From positions 4,037,501 to 4,101,500 of the forward strand of contig NZ_CP110921.1 of the NCBI RefSeq assembly GCF_026247885.1: a DNA stretch of 64,000 nucleotides. Reading direction: 5' to 3'. How positions within the stretch are numbered: the stretch's first letter is position 1; the number at the start of each line of letters is the position of its first letter. The DNA comes from Methylococcus mesophilus. Its GTDB lineage: Bacteria; Pseudomonadota; Gammaproteobacteria; Methylococcales; Methylococcaceae. Shown one piece after another: positions 40,266-50,000 of this stretch. Position numbers and translations under genes: made by a program. The notes below the pieces were generated by a model, which was given only the letters and a program-made list of their open reading frames with translations, searched no databases and had not been told where the DNA came from.

Positions 40266-41513
40266 TCAGGTATGCCCGAGCGCGCTGACAATTTCCATCC
40301 GCGCCGCTTTCCTGGCCGGAAGCGTCGCTGCCATGAGAGACAGGACACCGAGCAGGACGATGCTGAGCGCCATGTATTCAGGCACCAGGTAGATTTCGAG
40401 AGGTACCCGCCCGGTAATCATGGGAGGGACCCAGGTCGGTTTGAACAGGGCAATGCCCGACCAGGTCAACAGGGTGAGGACCGTGCCCAGGGCGGAGCCG
40501 AAAAGGCCGAGCATCAGGCTCTCTGCGGCAAATAATATGACGATGCCGCCGCGCCTGAGCCCCAGCGCGCGCAGTGTGCCGATTTCCCGGGTCCGTTCCA
40601 TGATCGCCATGCTCACGGTATTGATGACGCTCATCACCACGATCGTGAATACGATCAAAAATGTGAACAGGAATATGATGTCGAACATTTGCTTCACCTT
40701 CACGTAAAAGGTGGAAAGCTCGTTCCATGTCTTGATTTCCAGATTCAGGCCGCGAGCCTCGAAGTCTCTTACCAGCCGTTTTCTCACGGGTTCCGTCTGT
40801 GCGGTGTTTTGCAGCAGCACGATGAGACGGTCGACGCTGTCCGTGTCGTAAAGACTTTGGGCGAACTTGAGCGGGACCAGCATGAGCTTGTCGTCCAGCG
40901 CTTCGATTGGCGCCGAGAACAGCTGGAATACCTGGGCATCGAGTGCGTTGACCTGTCCCGATACCGTCGGTGCCATGGCTACGGCGGTGACGTCCAGGTC
41001 CAGGTTGAGCTGTTCCGCCAGGCCTCGACTCAATCCGACGCCGTAGATCACGTCGTCTTCGAGGGGTTTGCCGGTGAATTGTCTGAATTTGCTCGCCAGC
41101 CCGCGGCTGTGGCTGTTGATGACGCGGATATCGGAAGGAACGCGCCCCGACGCCAGGAATATGGTGGAAACCTTGCCGTTGCTGAGCAGGCCGGAAATAT
41201 GCAGTTGGGGGGTCACTACCAGAACCTCGGGGTAATCACGCAGGATTGCCTGGACGCTCCGGGTGGACTCTTCGTCCAACAAGTAACGGGTCGGGTCGAG
41301 TTTTCCTTCTTTCAGGAATCCGGGCTTGAATATCGTGAGGTGGCCATTGGCCTGAACGTGGATGTACGAATTTTCGAGATTACTGAAGATGTAGTCGGTG
41401 AACCCTCCCAGCACGTTGACCGCGGCAAAGCCGAGGGCGATGGCGAGGATGGTGAAGAGCGACCTGCGCTGGTTGCGGAAAAGATTCCTGATCGCTAGCT
41501 TGAGCCATGTCAT
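40266..41513 (-). CDS. ABC transporter permease, FtsX/MacB/LolE type
   Basis: This 415-residue permease has one N-terminal helix (about 18-40, SLFTILAIALGFAAVNVLGG), a large periplasmic domain (about 45-280) and three C-terminal helices. The last part shows the family segment MAIMERTREIGTLRALGLRRG, which contacts the ATPase. This is the MacB/LolCE layout, whose members extract lipoproteins or work mechanically across the periplasm and do not import small molecules. The ATG at 41513 shares one base with the TGA of the ATPase gene (TGATG). With the ATPase and the LolA-like carrier it forms a complete Lol-like set. Confidence 0.88.
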   Translation of the reverse strand: MTWLKLAIRNLFRNQRRSLFTILAIALGFAAVNVLGGFTDYIFSNLENSYIHVQANGHLTIFKPGFLKEGKLDPTRYLLDEESTRSVQAILRDYPEVLVVTPQLHISGLLSNGKVSTIFLASGRVPSDIRVINSHSRGLASKFRQFTGKPLEDDVIYGVGLSRGLAEQLNLDLDVTAVAMAPTVSGQVNALDAQVFQLFSAPIEALDDKLMLVPLKFAQSLYDTDSVDRLIVLLQNTAQTEPVRKRLVRDFEARGLNLEIKTWNELSTFYVKVKQMFDIIFLFTFLIVFTIVVMSVINTVSMAIMERTREIGTLRALGLRRGGIVILFAAESLMLGLFGSALGTVLTLLTWSGIALFKPTWVPPMITGRVPLEIYLVPEYMALSIVLLGVLSLMAATLPARKAARMEIVSALGHT

Positions 41514-42253
41514 CACGGCGCCACCTGGATTCGTTGGAGGAATTCCGCCTGTCCCGAGAGCCGGTCGTCGATGATTTTTCCGTCGCACATCTGCAGTTGG
41601 CGTTCCACGCGTTCGAGCAGGCGGTGGTCGTGGGTGGAAAAGACGAAAGTGGTGCCGTTCCGGCGGCTGAGTTCCCGCATCGTTTCGATGATCTTGATGG
41701 CGTTTTCGGAGTCCAGATTGGCGGTGGGCTCGTCCGCGATCACCAGGGACGGGTTTGCGACTAGCGCCCGTGCGATGGCGACCCGCTGCTGCTGTCCACC
41801 GGACAGCTTGGCCGGCCGCTGCGACTCGTGGTCGGACAAACCCACTTCGGCGAGACGTTCCCTGGCGAGCCTTTTCGCTTGGGCCGCGGGGACTTTGGCG
41901 ATCTGCAACGGCAGCATGACGTTCTCCAGGGCCGACAGGACCGGAATCAGGTTGAAGCTCTGGAATACGAATCCCATGGTCTTGTTACGGATGTCGCTGC
42001 GTTTTCCGTCGGGAAGCGTGGTCACGTCCTGCCCCAGAATCTGCACCGTGCCGGAGGAGGGGACGTCGAGCATCCCGATGAGGTTGCACAGTGTCGATTT
42101 GCCCGACCCGGACGGTCCCCAGACGGCGACGAATTCGCCGGGATAGATGTGGAGGCTGACGGCTTGAAGCGCGGTGATAGTCCTTTCGCCGAGGCTGTAG
42201 ATCTTCCCGACCTCGTCGAGCTCTACCAAGGGCACGGTGTGCTGCTGCTTCAT
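41513..42253 (-). CDS. ABC transporter ATPase, LolD/MacB type
   Basis: This 246-residue ATPase has Walker A GPSGSGKST, Q-loop FVFQSFNLIPVLSALENV, signature LSGGQQQRVAIARAL, Walker B VIADEPTANLD and the H-loop STHDH. The LIGMLDVPSSG segment is typical of LolD/MacB ATPases. It overlaps both neighbours: its start overlaps the end of the dehydratase-PPTase gene (ATGA) and its stop overlaps the permease start. The tight coupling to a biosynthetic gene suggests export of the product that gene helps make. Confidence 0.9.
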   Translation of the reverse strand: MKQQHTVPLVELDEVGKIYSLGERTITALQAVSLHIYPGEFVAVWGPSGSGKSTLCNLIGMLDVPSSGTVQILGQDVTTLPDGKRSDIRNKTMGFVFQSFNLIPVLSALENVMLPLQIAKVPAAQAKRLARERLAEVGLSDHESQRPAKLSGGQQQRVAIARALVANPSLVIADEPTANLDSENAIKIIETMRELSRRNGTTFVFSTHDHRLLERVERQLQMCDGKIIDDRLSGQAEFLQRIQVAP

Positions 42254-44025
42254 TGGAAGGGCTTCCTATGGGGGGATGCGTGCCGGCTGGGCGAGGAGGC
42301 ATGTTGGGACTCGGCGGTCGAGTAGGCGACGACGCAGTTCTCGAGTCTGAGGGTGCGCACCCCGATGAGCTGGCCGCTTTCACCATGCAGGATATGCATC
42401 TCCCCTCCGGGGCTGACGCCTTTCAGTTGGTAGTTCCGGGGCGAACCGTTCAGTCCCTGGCCGAGCAGCTTTCCCGCTGCCTCTTTGGCGCACCACAGGC
42501 GCGTCGTCCACTCGTCGGGCCTATTGGCGAATTCGCCCTCCAAGGCTTCCAGCAATGCGGTTTCAGCGCTGACTGCGATGGTTCGGAGAAAATCCGGATC
42601 GCGAACCCCGATCGTTTCCATGTCCACGCCTACCGGCTCGTCCAGCGCCATGGCGATCGCACCGGCCTCGCAATGCGAAATACTGATGCCGGGAACGGCG
42701 CCAGGAACGGTGGGCCAATACATCACTTCCGGCCGGCCTTCCTCGGTGTTCCGCAGGGCGAACGCTGCGGGATGCAGCATGTCGGACGCCCCTTGCTTCC
42801 GCGCCCACCAGGAACGCACGGCGTCCTTTGCGGCGATGCGCCCTAGCAGCCAGTGCAACTGGCGGCGGGCTTGCCCCTTCTTTTCGGAGAATGCCGGCAT
42901 CTCTTGCATGTGCAGGTAAAAGCAGGCCAGCAAGCGAGGATCGAAATCCGATATCTCGGCGGGCGATATCGTGCAGCAGACCGCGTCCGGGCCAAGCTCC
43001 GGCAGCGCCAGCGGCCGGCTCAGGAGATAGCGGGTCGGCATCCGGCGGAAGTCGACCAGCCGCCGGTCCCAGCGGAATTTCCAGTCTTTCCAGTCCTTGA
43101 TTCGCATCCAGACCGCGCCGGCGCCGTCCTGAATCTCGACGTCGCAATCCAGCGTCTTGCCTTCGTTCCGGGTGATTTCGACTCGCACTGGGACGTTGGT
43201 GCCGGCAGGCGGCGGCGGGCGGTAGAACTCCATTTTGCCGATGCCGATGGGGAAAACGTAACGCTCCTGGTCCATCGCCCAAATGCCGATCAACTGGCCT
43301 ACGGCATCCAGCAATGCGGGGTCGGTCAGGAATTGGGGGCGGTCGGTGGACCGGAAAAAATGCGCCGGCGCCCTGACCGCCAGTTCGCCTAAGGCCCCGC
43401 GGTCGCCCAGGACGATCTTCCCCGTCAGACGTTGATAGACGGGGCCGTGGAAAAGATAGCGATCGGCGTAGATTTCCTGCGCATCGCGAGGGTGGACGCG
43501 CGGATTCACGAGCTCCGTGAAGTCCGGAGACAGCTCGAGACGGTAATGGGCGGCGAACAAGACCTTGGCCTGGATGGCCGGGCCACGCTGGCCTTCGGCC
43601 TGGATGGCGGCCCCGATCCGGCAGTATCGATCCTGCGGGTCCGATTCCAGCATCCTGGCCGAGATCGACAGGCGCAGCGCGTCCGTGTCGGCCAGTTCGA
43701 TCCAGCTCGTGGCTTTTACGTCTTCGAAGCCGATGAGGCCCAAGTCGGGCGCCAGGCAGGCCGCCGCTTCCGCCAGCATCTCCAGGCTGAGGGTCATGGG
43801 CACCACCGGCAGGCACGCGGAAACCGGTTTGACTCCGGCGGCGCTGACGAAGGCATGATCGGCCAGATGCAGGTCCTCCTCCAGCGTCAGCCAGCGTTCG
43901 GCGAGAATCGATTCATTGGGAGTGAATTCGAGTATTTCCCCGATGAACGGAAGCACCCTGTTTTCTTCCCAAGCCGCGCCGTCGCCGGTTGGCTTCATTT
44001 CGTCGTTTCTATCGTGCCTCGCCAT
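42250..44025 (-). CDS. Fused dehydratase and 4'-phosphopantetheinyl transferase
   Basis: This 591-residue protein joins two activities of fatty-acid/polyketide synthesis. The first half (about 40-310) is a double hot-dog dehydratase. Its catalytic His is likely in LADHAFVSAAG (about residue 53), and the second active-site motif is DAVGQ (DxxxQ). The second half (about 370-580) is an Sfp-type phosphopantetheinyl transferase with GVDMETIG (about 467) and WCAKEAAGKLLG (about 512), the Mg and CoA-binding motifs. It can therefore dehydrate the beta-hydroxyacyl chain and also activate the ACP of the large synthase encoded 66 bases upstream. ATG at 44025 is preferred (GGAG upstream); the GTG one codon earlier is an alternative. 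Its stop overlaps the ATPase start. Confidence 0.87.
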   Translation of the reverse strand: MARHDRNDEMKPTGDGAAWEENRVLPFIGEILEFTPNESILAERWLTLEEDLHLADHAFVSAAGVKPVSACLPVVPMTLSLEMLAEAAACLAPDLGLIGFEDVKATSWIELADTDALRLSISARMLESDPQDRYCRIGAAIQAEGQRGPAIQAKVLFAAHYRLELSPDFTELVNPRVHPRDAQEIYADRYLFHGPVYQRLTGKIVLGDRGALGELAVRAPAHFFRSTDRPQFLTDPALLDAVGQLIGIWAMDQERYVFPIGIGKMEFYRPPPPAGTNVPVRVEITRNEGKTLDCDVEIQDGAGAVWMRIKDWKDWKFRWDRRLVDFRRMPTRYLLSRPLALPELGPDAVCCTISPAEISDFDPRLLACFYLHMQEMPAFSEKKGQARRQLHWLLGRIAAKDAVRSWWARKQGASDMLHPAAFALRNTEEGRPEVMYWPTVPGAVPGISISHCEAGAIAMALDEPVGVDMETIGVRDPDFLRTIAVSAETALLEALEGEFANRPDEWTTRLWCAKEAAGKLLGQGLNGSPRNYQLKGVSPGGEMHILHGESGQLIGVRTLRLENCVVAYSTAESQHASSPSRHASPHRKPFQ

Positions 44026-44091
44026 CACGCCGGAATCTCCGTATTCGTTTCGTGTGCCACCGCGCCCAGAGCGGCGAGCCAGCCGCTTTTC

Positions 44092-47000
44092 TCATACGAT
44101 CTCTGTCTGCGGCTGTGCACGAGGCGTTTCAGCGTTGCCGCGTTGGGAGACGCTGGCCGATTCGGTCCGGCGGAGCGATGCGATCCTTTCCAGGCTGGCC
44201 GTCACGACCAGCTCGGGCTCGAGCCCCGGGCGTTTACGCAAGGCTTCCAGACAGTAGCGGACGCCAGTGTCGAGAGGGATCAGGCTGACGTTGCGCGAGG
44301 CGTAGAGCCGCCGCAACTCGGCGTTCACCATGCCGGAATCCCAAGGTCCCCAGTTGATGGAGACCGTATGGACGTTCGGCCATTCCTTGCTGAGACGGTC
44401 CGCCAGCTTGTTCAGCATCTCATTGGCGGCGGCGTAGTCGCACTGGCCGATGTTGCCGAATCGTCCCGCCACCGACGAGAAAAAGACCATGAATTTCAAG
44501 CTTTCCGGTTTCAGCTTTTCGGCCAGGGTCAGGGCGGGGACGACTTTGGTGGAGTAGACCGAGTCGAATGAATCTTCCGATTTGTCCCGGATCAGCTTGT
44601 CGTCGATGATGCCGGCACCATGGATGACGCCGTCGATGCGGCCGAACTGGACGTACAGTTCGTCGATCAGCTCCGCAAAAGCGTCGGTATCCCGGATGTC
44701 CAGGGTCTGATAATAGATCTCGGCCCCGTTGGCCTTCATCGCTTCCAGGTTCCCTCTGAGAGCGCGGTCCCTGAGAATTTGCTTCAGCGTCCGTTCGACC
44801 TCCGCCGGACTCACCCTGTCTCCCTTGGCTTTCGATTCGGCGATGAGGAACTGCCGCAGCTCGGCCGCCCCGGCGATGTGCCGGGTAGCCTCGGGTTCGT
44901 CATCCGGCAGAGGGCTGCGTCCCACCAGGACGAGCTTCACTCCGGCTTGTTCCGCCAGCGATTTCGCGACGGAGTTCGTGATCCCCTGGCCGCCGCCGGT
45001 CACCAGAACGACGGCGCCCGGCTCGAGGCCGGTCTCCACCGAGGCGGCCCGATCCTGGACGGACACCAGCTCCAGCCGCCAACGGCCGGAGTCCGTAAAG
45101 CCTATCTCCGGCGAGGGATCGGCGGATTGCATCTCCATCAAGACGTGTTCCGCCCATTGGGCGCAGGTCTGGGCGGGCTGCAGGTCGATGCATTTCAGCC
45201 GCAGCTGCGGCCATTCCCGCGCGGCGGATTTGGCGACGCCGAGTGTGCCGGCGCCCGCCACCGAGGAAACCCCGGCATCGCCCAAACCGAACTGCCCGTT
45301 CAGCGCCGTCAAATTGACCAGCCATCCTCCGCCGGCGCCCGCGCCTTCGGCCAAGCGGCTTCCCAATGCCTTCAGGGTGAGGAACAGGATCCGGGCCGGA
45401 TCGGCGGCGCTGCCCGGCGTTTCGCCGGAGGCGGTCGCGCCGAGAAGATTGATCAGCCCACCCGGGGGCGATCCCGCGGATTCCAGCAAGGTTTTCAACC
45501 GGCCGGCGGTGTCCGTTGCGGAGAAATCCACCTCGAATGTCCCGCTGTCCCGGCGTGCCGTATCGTTTCCGGGCACGATCAGCCAAGGCGTATAGCCGCC
45601 CTGGGTCAGCGTCGCCCGGAAGGTTTCGCTGATTTCGGATGCCGGCCCGAGCAGGAGAATAGGCAGTTCGCACGGGCCGGCCACCGTTCCGTTCCATGCC
45701 GCCGGGACCGGCTTCAGGGTGTAGCATTCCACGGGATCGGCCGGCTGGTAGATCGTCGGACCGGGCTCCGCTGCTTCAGCCGGCGAGGACGGCAGCGGAG
45801 CCTGGGATTTTTTTGGCGAAACGGACTCTCGTTCCGCTTCCTGCGGTCCGGATTCCCGCAGCCGGTCGTACCAGGTGATGATTTCATTCAGGGTTTTCTG
45901 GCCCGAAAGCTCTTCGATGACGGTCTCCTCGTCCCGGCCTTCCAGGAGATTGTGCTGGTCCTTCAGCACGCTGAAGACTTCGATGCGCTTGATGGAGTCG
46001 ATGCCGAGGTCGGCCTCCATCTGGGCGTCCAGATCGAGCATGTCCTCCGGGTAGCCAGTCCTGTCCGAAATCGCACGCAGCAAATCGGCTTTGAACTCGT
46101 CGGTCGGAGCAAGGCCGCCGGATTTGGCGATCGCGGCGGCGGCAGTGGGGATGGGAGCCGGGCTGGCGGGCGGCGGCGCCGGCATGTCCGGCGCGGCCTC
46201 TGCAGGCTGTGTGGTACGGGCCATCACTCCGCTCGACGCGGCGATCCGGCTCGGCAGAACGGGAGCGGGGGGAACGGCGGCGAGAACCGTGCTGCGCGGC
46301 TGGGCTCCCTGAGCCTGCAGGCCCGGTGGCGCGAGGGGGCGGGACTCCGTGCCCCATCCCGGCAACGCGGCATCGGCGCCGGCGACGCTGGCGTGAAGGA
46401 AATTGAGCAGGTGGGTGAACGTCCGCTGTTGTTCCTTTTGCAGCTCGATGAATTGGGTGAGGCTTTGCTGAACGAAAGCGAGACGAGGGTCGCCCGGTAT
46501 CGGCGCGGTGCCCGTTTCTCCGCCCAGCCCCCCGACGTGGGGTAGTTCCGGGTTGTTCATTGGGTTGCTCCTTGTTGTGGTTGCGATGCTTTCGAACGCG
46601 GGCGAGTCCCTGCGGGCAGCCGGGGATGAATCTGGCATGCGGGCGGCTTCAGGCTCGGGAGATGGCGCGGCGGGAGGTATCGCTCCCGGTTTGGATTCCC
46701 ACGGTTCCGCCCTGCCGCCGTTGATTCGCCAGACCAGCGGCCCGCCCTGGGATTTCCGTTCGGCCTCTGCAAACCAGTCGGCCGGAGCGCCTTGCCGGAA
46801 GCCGCGCCCCTTGAACCATGCCTGGAGGTCGACCGGTAGGCCCAGCGCGAACCCATGGGCCAATACATGGGCCAGGTTCAGCCAGCCGGGACGTCCGGGC
46901 ATGTCGATCGCCAGCGTGGTATGCGGAACTTCCGCCAGAATCCGGTCTACGAGCCCGCTCAGTACCGTGCCGGGCCCGACTTCGATGAAGATGCGCGCTC

Positions 47001-50000
47001 CGGCGTCGTACAGGCCGTTCACTTCCTCCACGAAACGTACCGGTTCGACCAGATGCCGGGCCAGAAGCGCCTGGATCTCGGCCGGCTTGCCGGGATAGCC
47101 GCCGGCGGTAGTGTTGCTGTAGACGGGGAGGGCCGGTACCGCGAACTTTATCCTGGAAAGCTCCTCTGCCAATGCCTCCCGCGCCTTGGCCATGACGGGG
47201 CAATGGAAAGCGCCGCTGACTTGCAGCTTGGTCACCCGCAGCGACTCGCCGCCCAGTACGGCTACCGCCTCGTCGATCCCAGCGCCGGGGCCGGCGATGA
47301 TGGTTTGATCGGGTGTGTTGAAGTTCGCCACATAGACGGGCAGCCGGTGCTTGGCGATGAGCGCTTCGACCGCCGGTCCCCCGGCGCTTACCGCCACCAT
47401 CGCGCCACCGGAGTCGCGGCCCGCGGCAGCGGCGATGCGGCCGCGGACCTCCGACAGCCGGATCAGATCGTCGGCTGCGAGCGCGCCGGCTGCGCACAGC
47501 GCCACGTATTCGCCGTAGCTGTGGCCGGCAAGGAAGTCGGGTTTGATGCCGAACGACTCCAGAAGCCGCGCTGCGGCCAGTTCCACCGCGCCCAGCGCCG
47601 GTTGTGCGACCTGGGTGGCGTTCAGCGCCGCCTGCTGGCGTTTCCGGTCTTCCTCACCGAACACCGGAACCGGGTAGATGAAGCCGGAAAGCGGCCGCGG
47701 CAGGCGATCCTCGAGCAGGCGGTCCGCCCGCTCGAAGATGTCATGCAACGACGGCACGGTCGCCGTCAGGTCGCGAAGCATGTTGATCTTCTGCGAACCC
47801 TGGCCCGGAAACAGGAAACAGACCTGGCCGGGGGCGGCGGACTGGCGGAAATGGATCCCCTGCGGATGCTTGAAGTCGGCCTTCTTCGAGTCCGCCAGTT
47901 CGTGCAGGGCCAGTTCGAGCTTATGTTTCAGATCGGCTGCCGAGGTTGCCACCAGCGCCAGCCGGCAAATGCGCTGGGGCGGGGCGATGCGCTGCTGTTC
48001 CGCCTGGACCGCATGCGCGAGCTGGCCCAGGTCCAACTGCTCCGGATGGCTGATGCCCTGCGCCAGGGTTTGCAGAGCCTCGACGATGTGTCCGCGGTCG
48101 GGGCCCCAAAATGCGAAAGGTTCGGCGTCGCGGGGAGCCAAATCGACCGTGTCGCCTTCCCGGTACGCGCCGGTGTATTCCTCGAGCACCGCGTGAAAAT
48201 TGGTGCCGCCGAATCCGAAGGCGCTCACGCCGCAGCGGCGCGGGGCGTCTTTCCTGGGCCTGAGCCAGGGACGGACCTCGGTGTTGATGTAGAACGGGCT
48301 GCGGCCGAAATCCACGCCGGAATTCGGCTTTTCGACCCCTAGGGTGGGCGGCAGCACCCGGTGCTCGAGGGCGAGCGTCGCCTTGGCGATTGCCGCCAAG
48401 CCGGCCGCGACTTTGGTGTGGCCGATCATCGATTTCACCGAGCCGACTCCGCAGGACTGCGGTTCGGCTCCGGAACCACCGAAGACGCTGTTCAGCGTTT
48501 CGATCTCGGATTTGTCTCCCACTGCCGTGCCGGTGCCGTGAGCCTCGATCAGGCTCACCGTCGAGGGTTCGACCCGTGCGTCCGCGTAGGCGCGGCGTAC
48601 GGCCCGGGCCTGGCCTTGCGGATGGGGGGCGGTGAGGCTGCGGTTGCGTCCGTCGCTGGAGCTTCCGATGCCCTTGATGACGGCCCGGATGCGGTCCCCA
48701 TCGCGTTCGGCGTCGGCCAGGCGCTTGAGCACCAGGGCGACCACCCCTTCGCCGATCGCGATGCCGTCCGCGCTGTCGTCGAACGGCCGGCAACGGCCTC
48801 GCGGCGAGAGTGCGTGGGTCTGCGCGAACGCCATGAAGGACACGACGTTATTGGTGCCGTCGATGGCTCCGACCAGCGCCACGTCGGCGTCACCGCTGCG
48901 AAGCTGCCGGATGCCGGTGTCCAGTGCGGCGAGGGAGGAGGCGCAGGCCGCGTCGACCGTGAAATTGGTTCCGCCGAGATCGAGCCGGTTGGCGACCCGG
49001 CCCGCCACCACGTTGCCGAGAAAGCCGGGGAAGGAATCTTCGGTCCACGGCGGAAGCTCGCGGTCGTAGAGCGAGGCCATGATCTGCTGCCGGGCGGGTT
49101 CCGAGATTCCGGGGACCTTGGGCAGATAATGGGCGAGCAGGGTCCGGAAGACGTAGATGGTGCCGAGGTCATGCATCCCCCCGGCACCGAAAATCGAGGC
49201 CGTCCGCTCACGGGGAAACGGACGGCGGTCCAGGCCGGCGTCGTCGAGCGCCTGCTTGGCGACGACCAATGCCAGGAGCTGCATCGGTTCGATGGATTTG
49301 ACGGCGGCGGGCGGAATGCCCCACTCGGTCGGATCGAACCTGACGTCGTCGAGGAATCCGCCCCATTTGGAGTAAATTTTGTCCTTGACGCCGCGCTTGG
49401 GGTCATAGAAATCCGTGGGCCGCCAGCGGTCGTCGGTCACTTCCCGAACGGCATTCACCCGGTTGACGATGTTCTGCCAATAGGCACGCAAGTCAGGCGC
49501 CTTGGGCAAGAGGCATGCCATTCCAATGATGGCGATGTCGGATTTCGGCACTTCCCGGCCCAGTCGCCGCTTCGGCGTACGCTCGCCGTGGCGGAGGAGG
49601 ACTTGCTGGCTTTCCTCAGAGACCGACCGGTGAAGCTCGGCCACGGTCAGCGTATCGTGGCGGAGCCTTGCGGCTTCGCCGAGCATGTACATGCCATCCC
49701 GCCGCTGAGCCTCCACGTTGACTTTCACGTAGGGCCCGGCGTCGTTTTCCTTGGCCGGCTCGTTCCGCGTGATGCCCTTCGAAGCGATCCTCAGGCGGCC
49801 GATGTTGAGCATTTCCAGGGATTTCAGGATCTCGTCGTCGCTCTTTCCGGCCAGGACCAGTTCGCGCCGCTTGCGATTGAATTCGCCGCAGAATTCGGTC
49901 TTCGCACAGCGGGTGTAGACGCCGACGCCCGACTGGAGAAGGTCGGTGTCCTTGCAGGAGACGGCCTGCGCCTGGAACTCCTTCACGATCGCGCCGGTGC

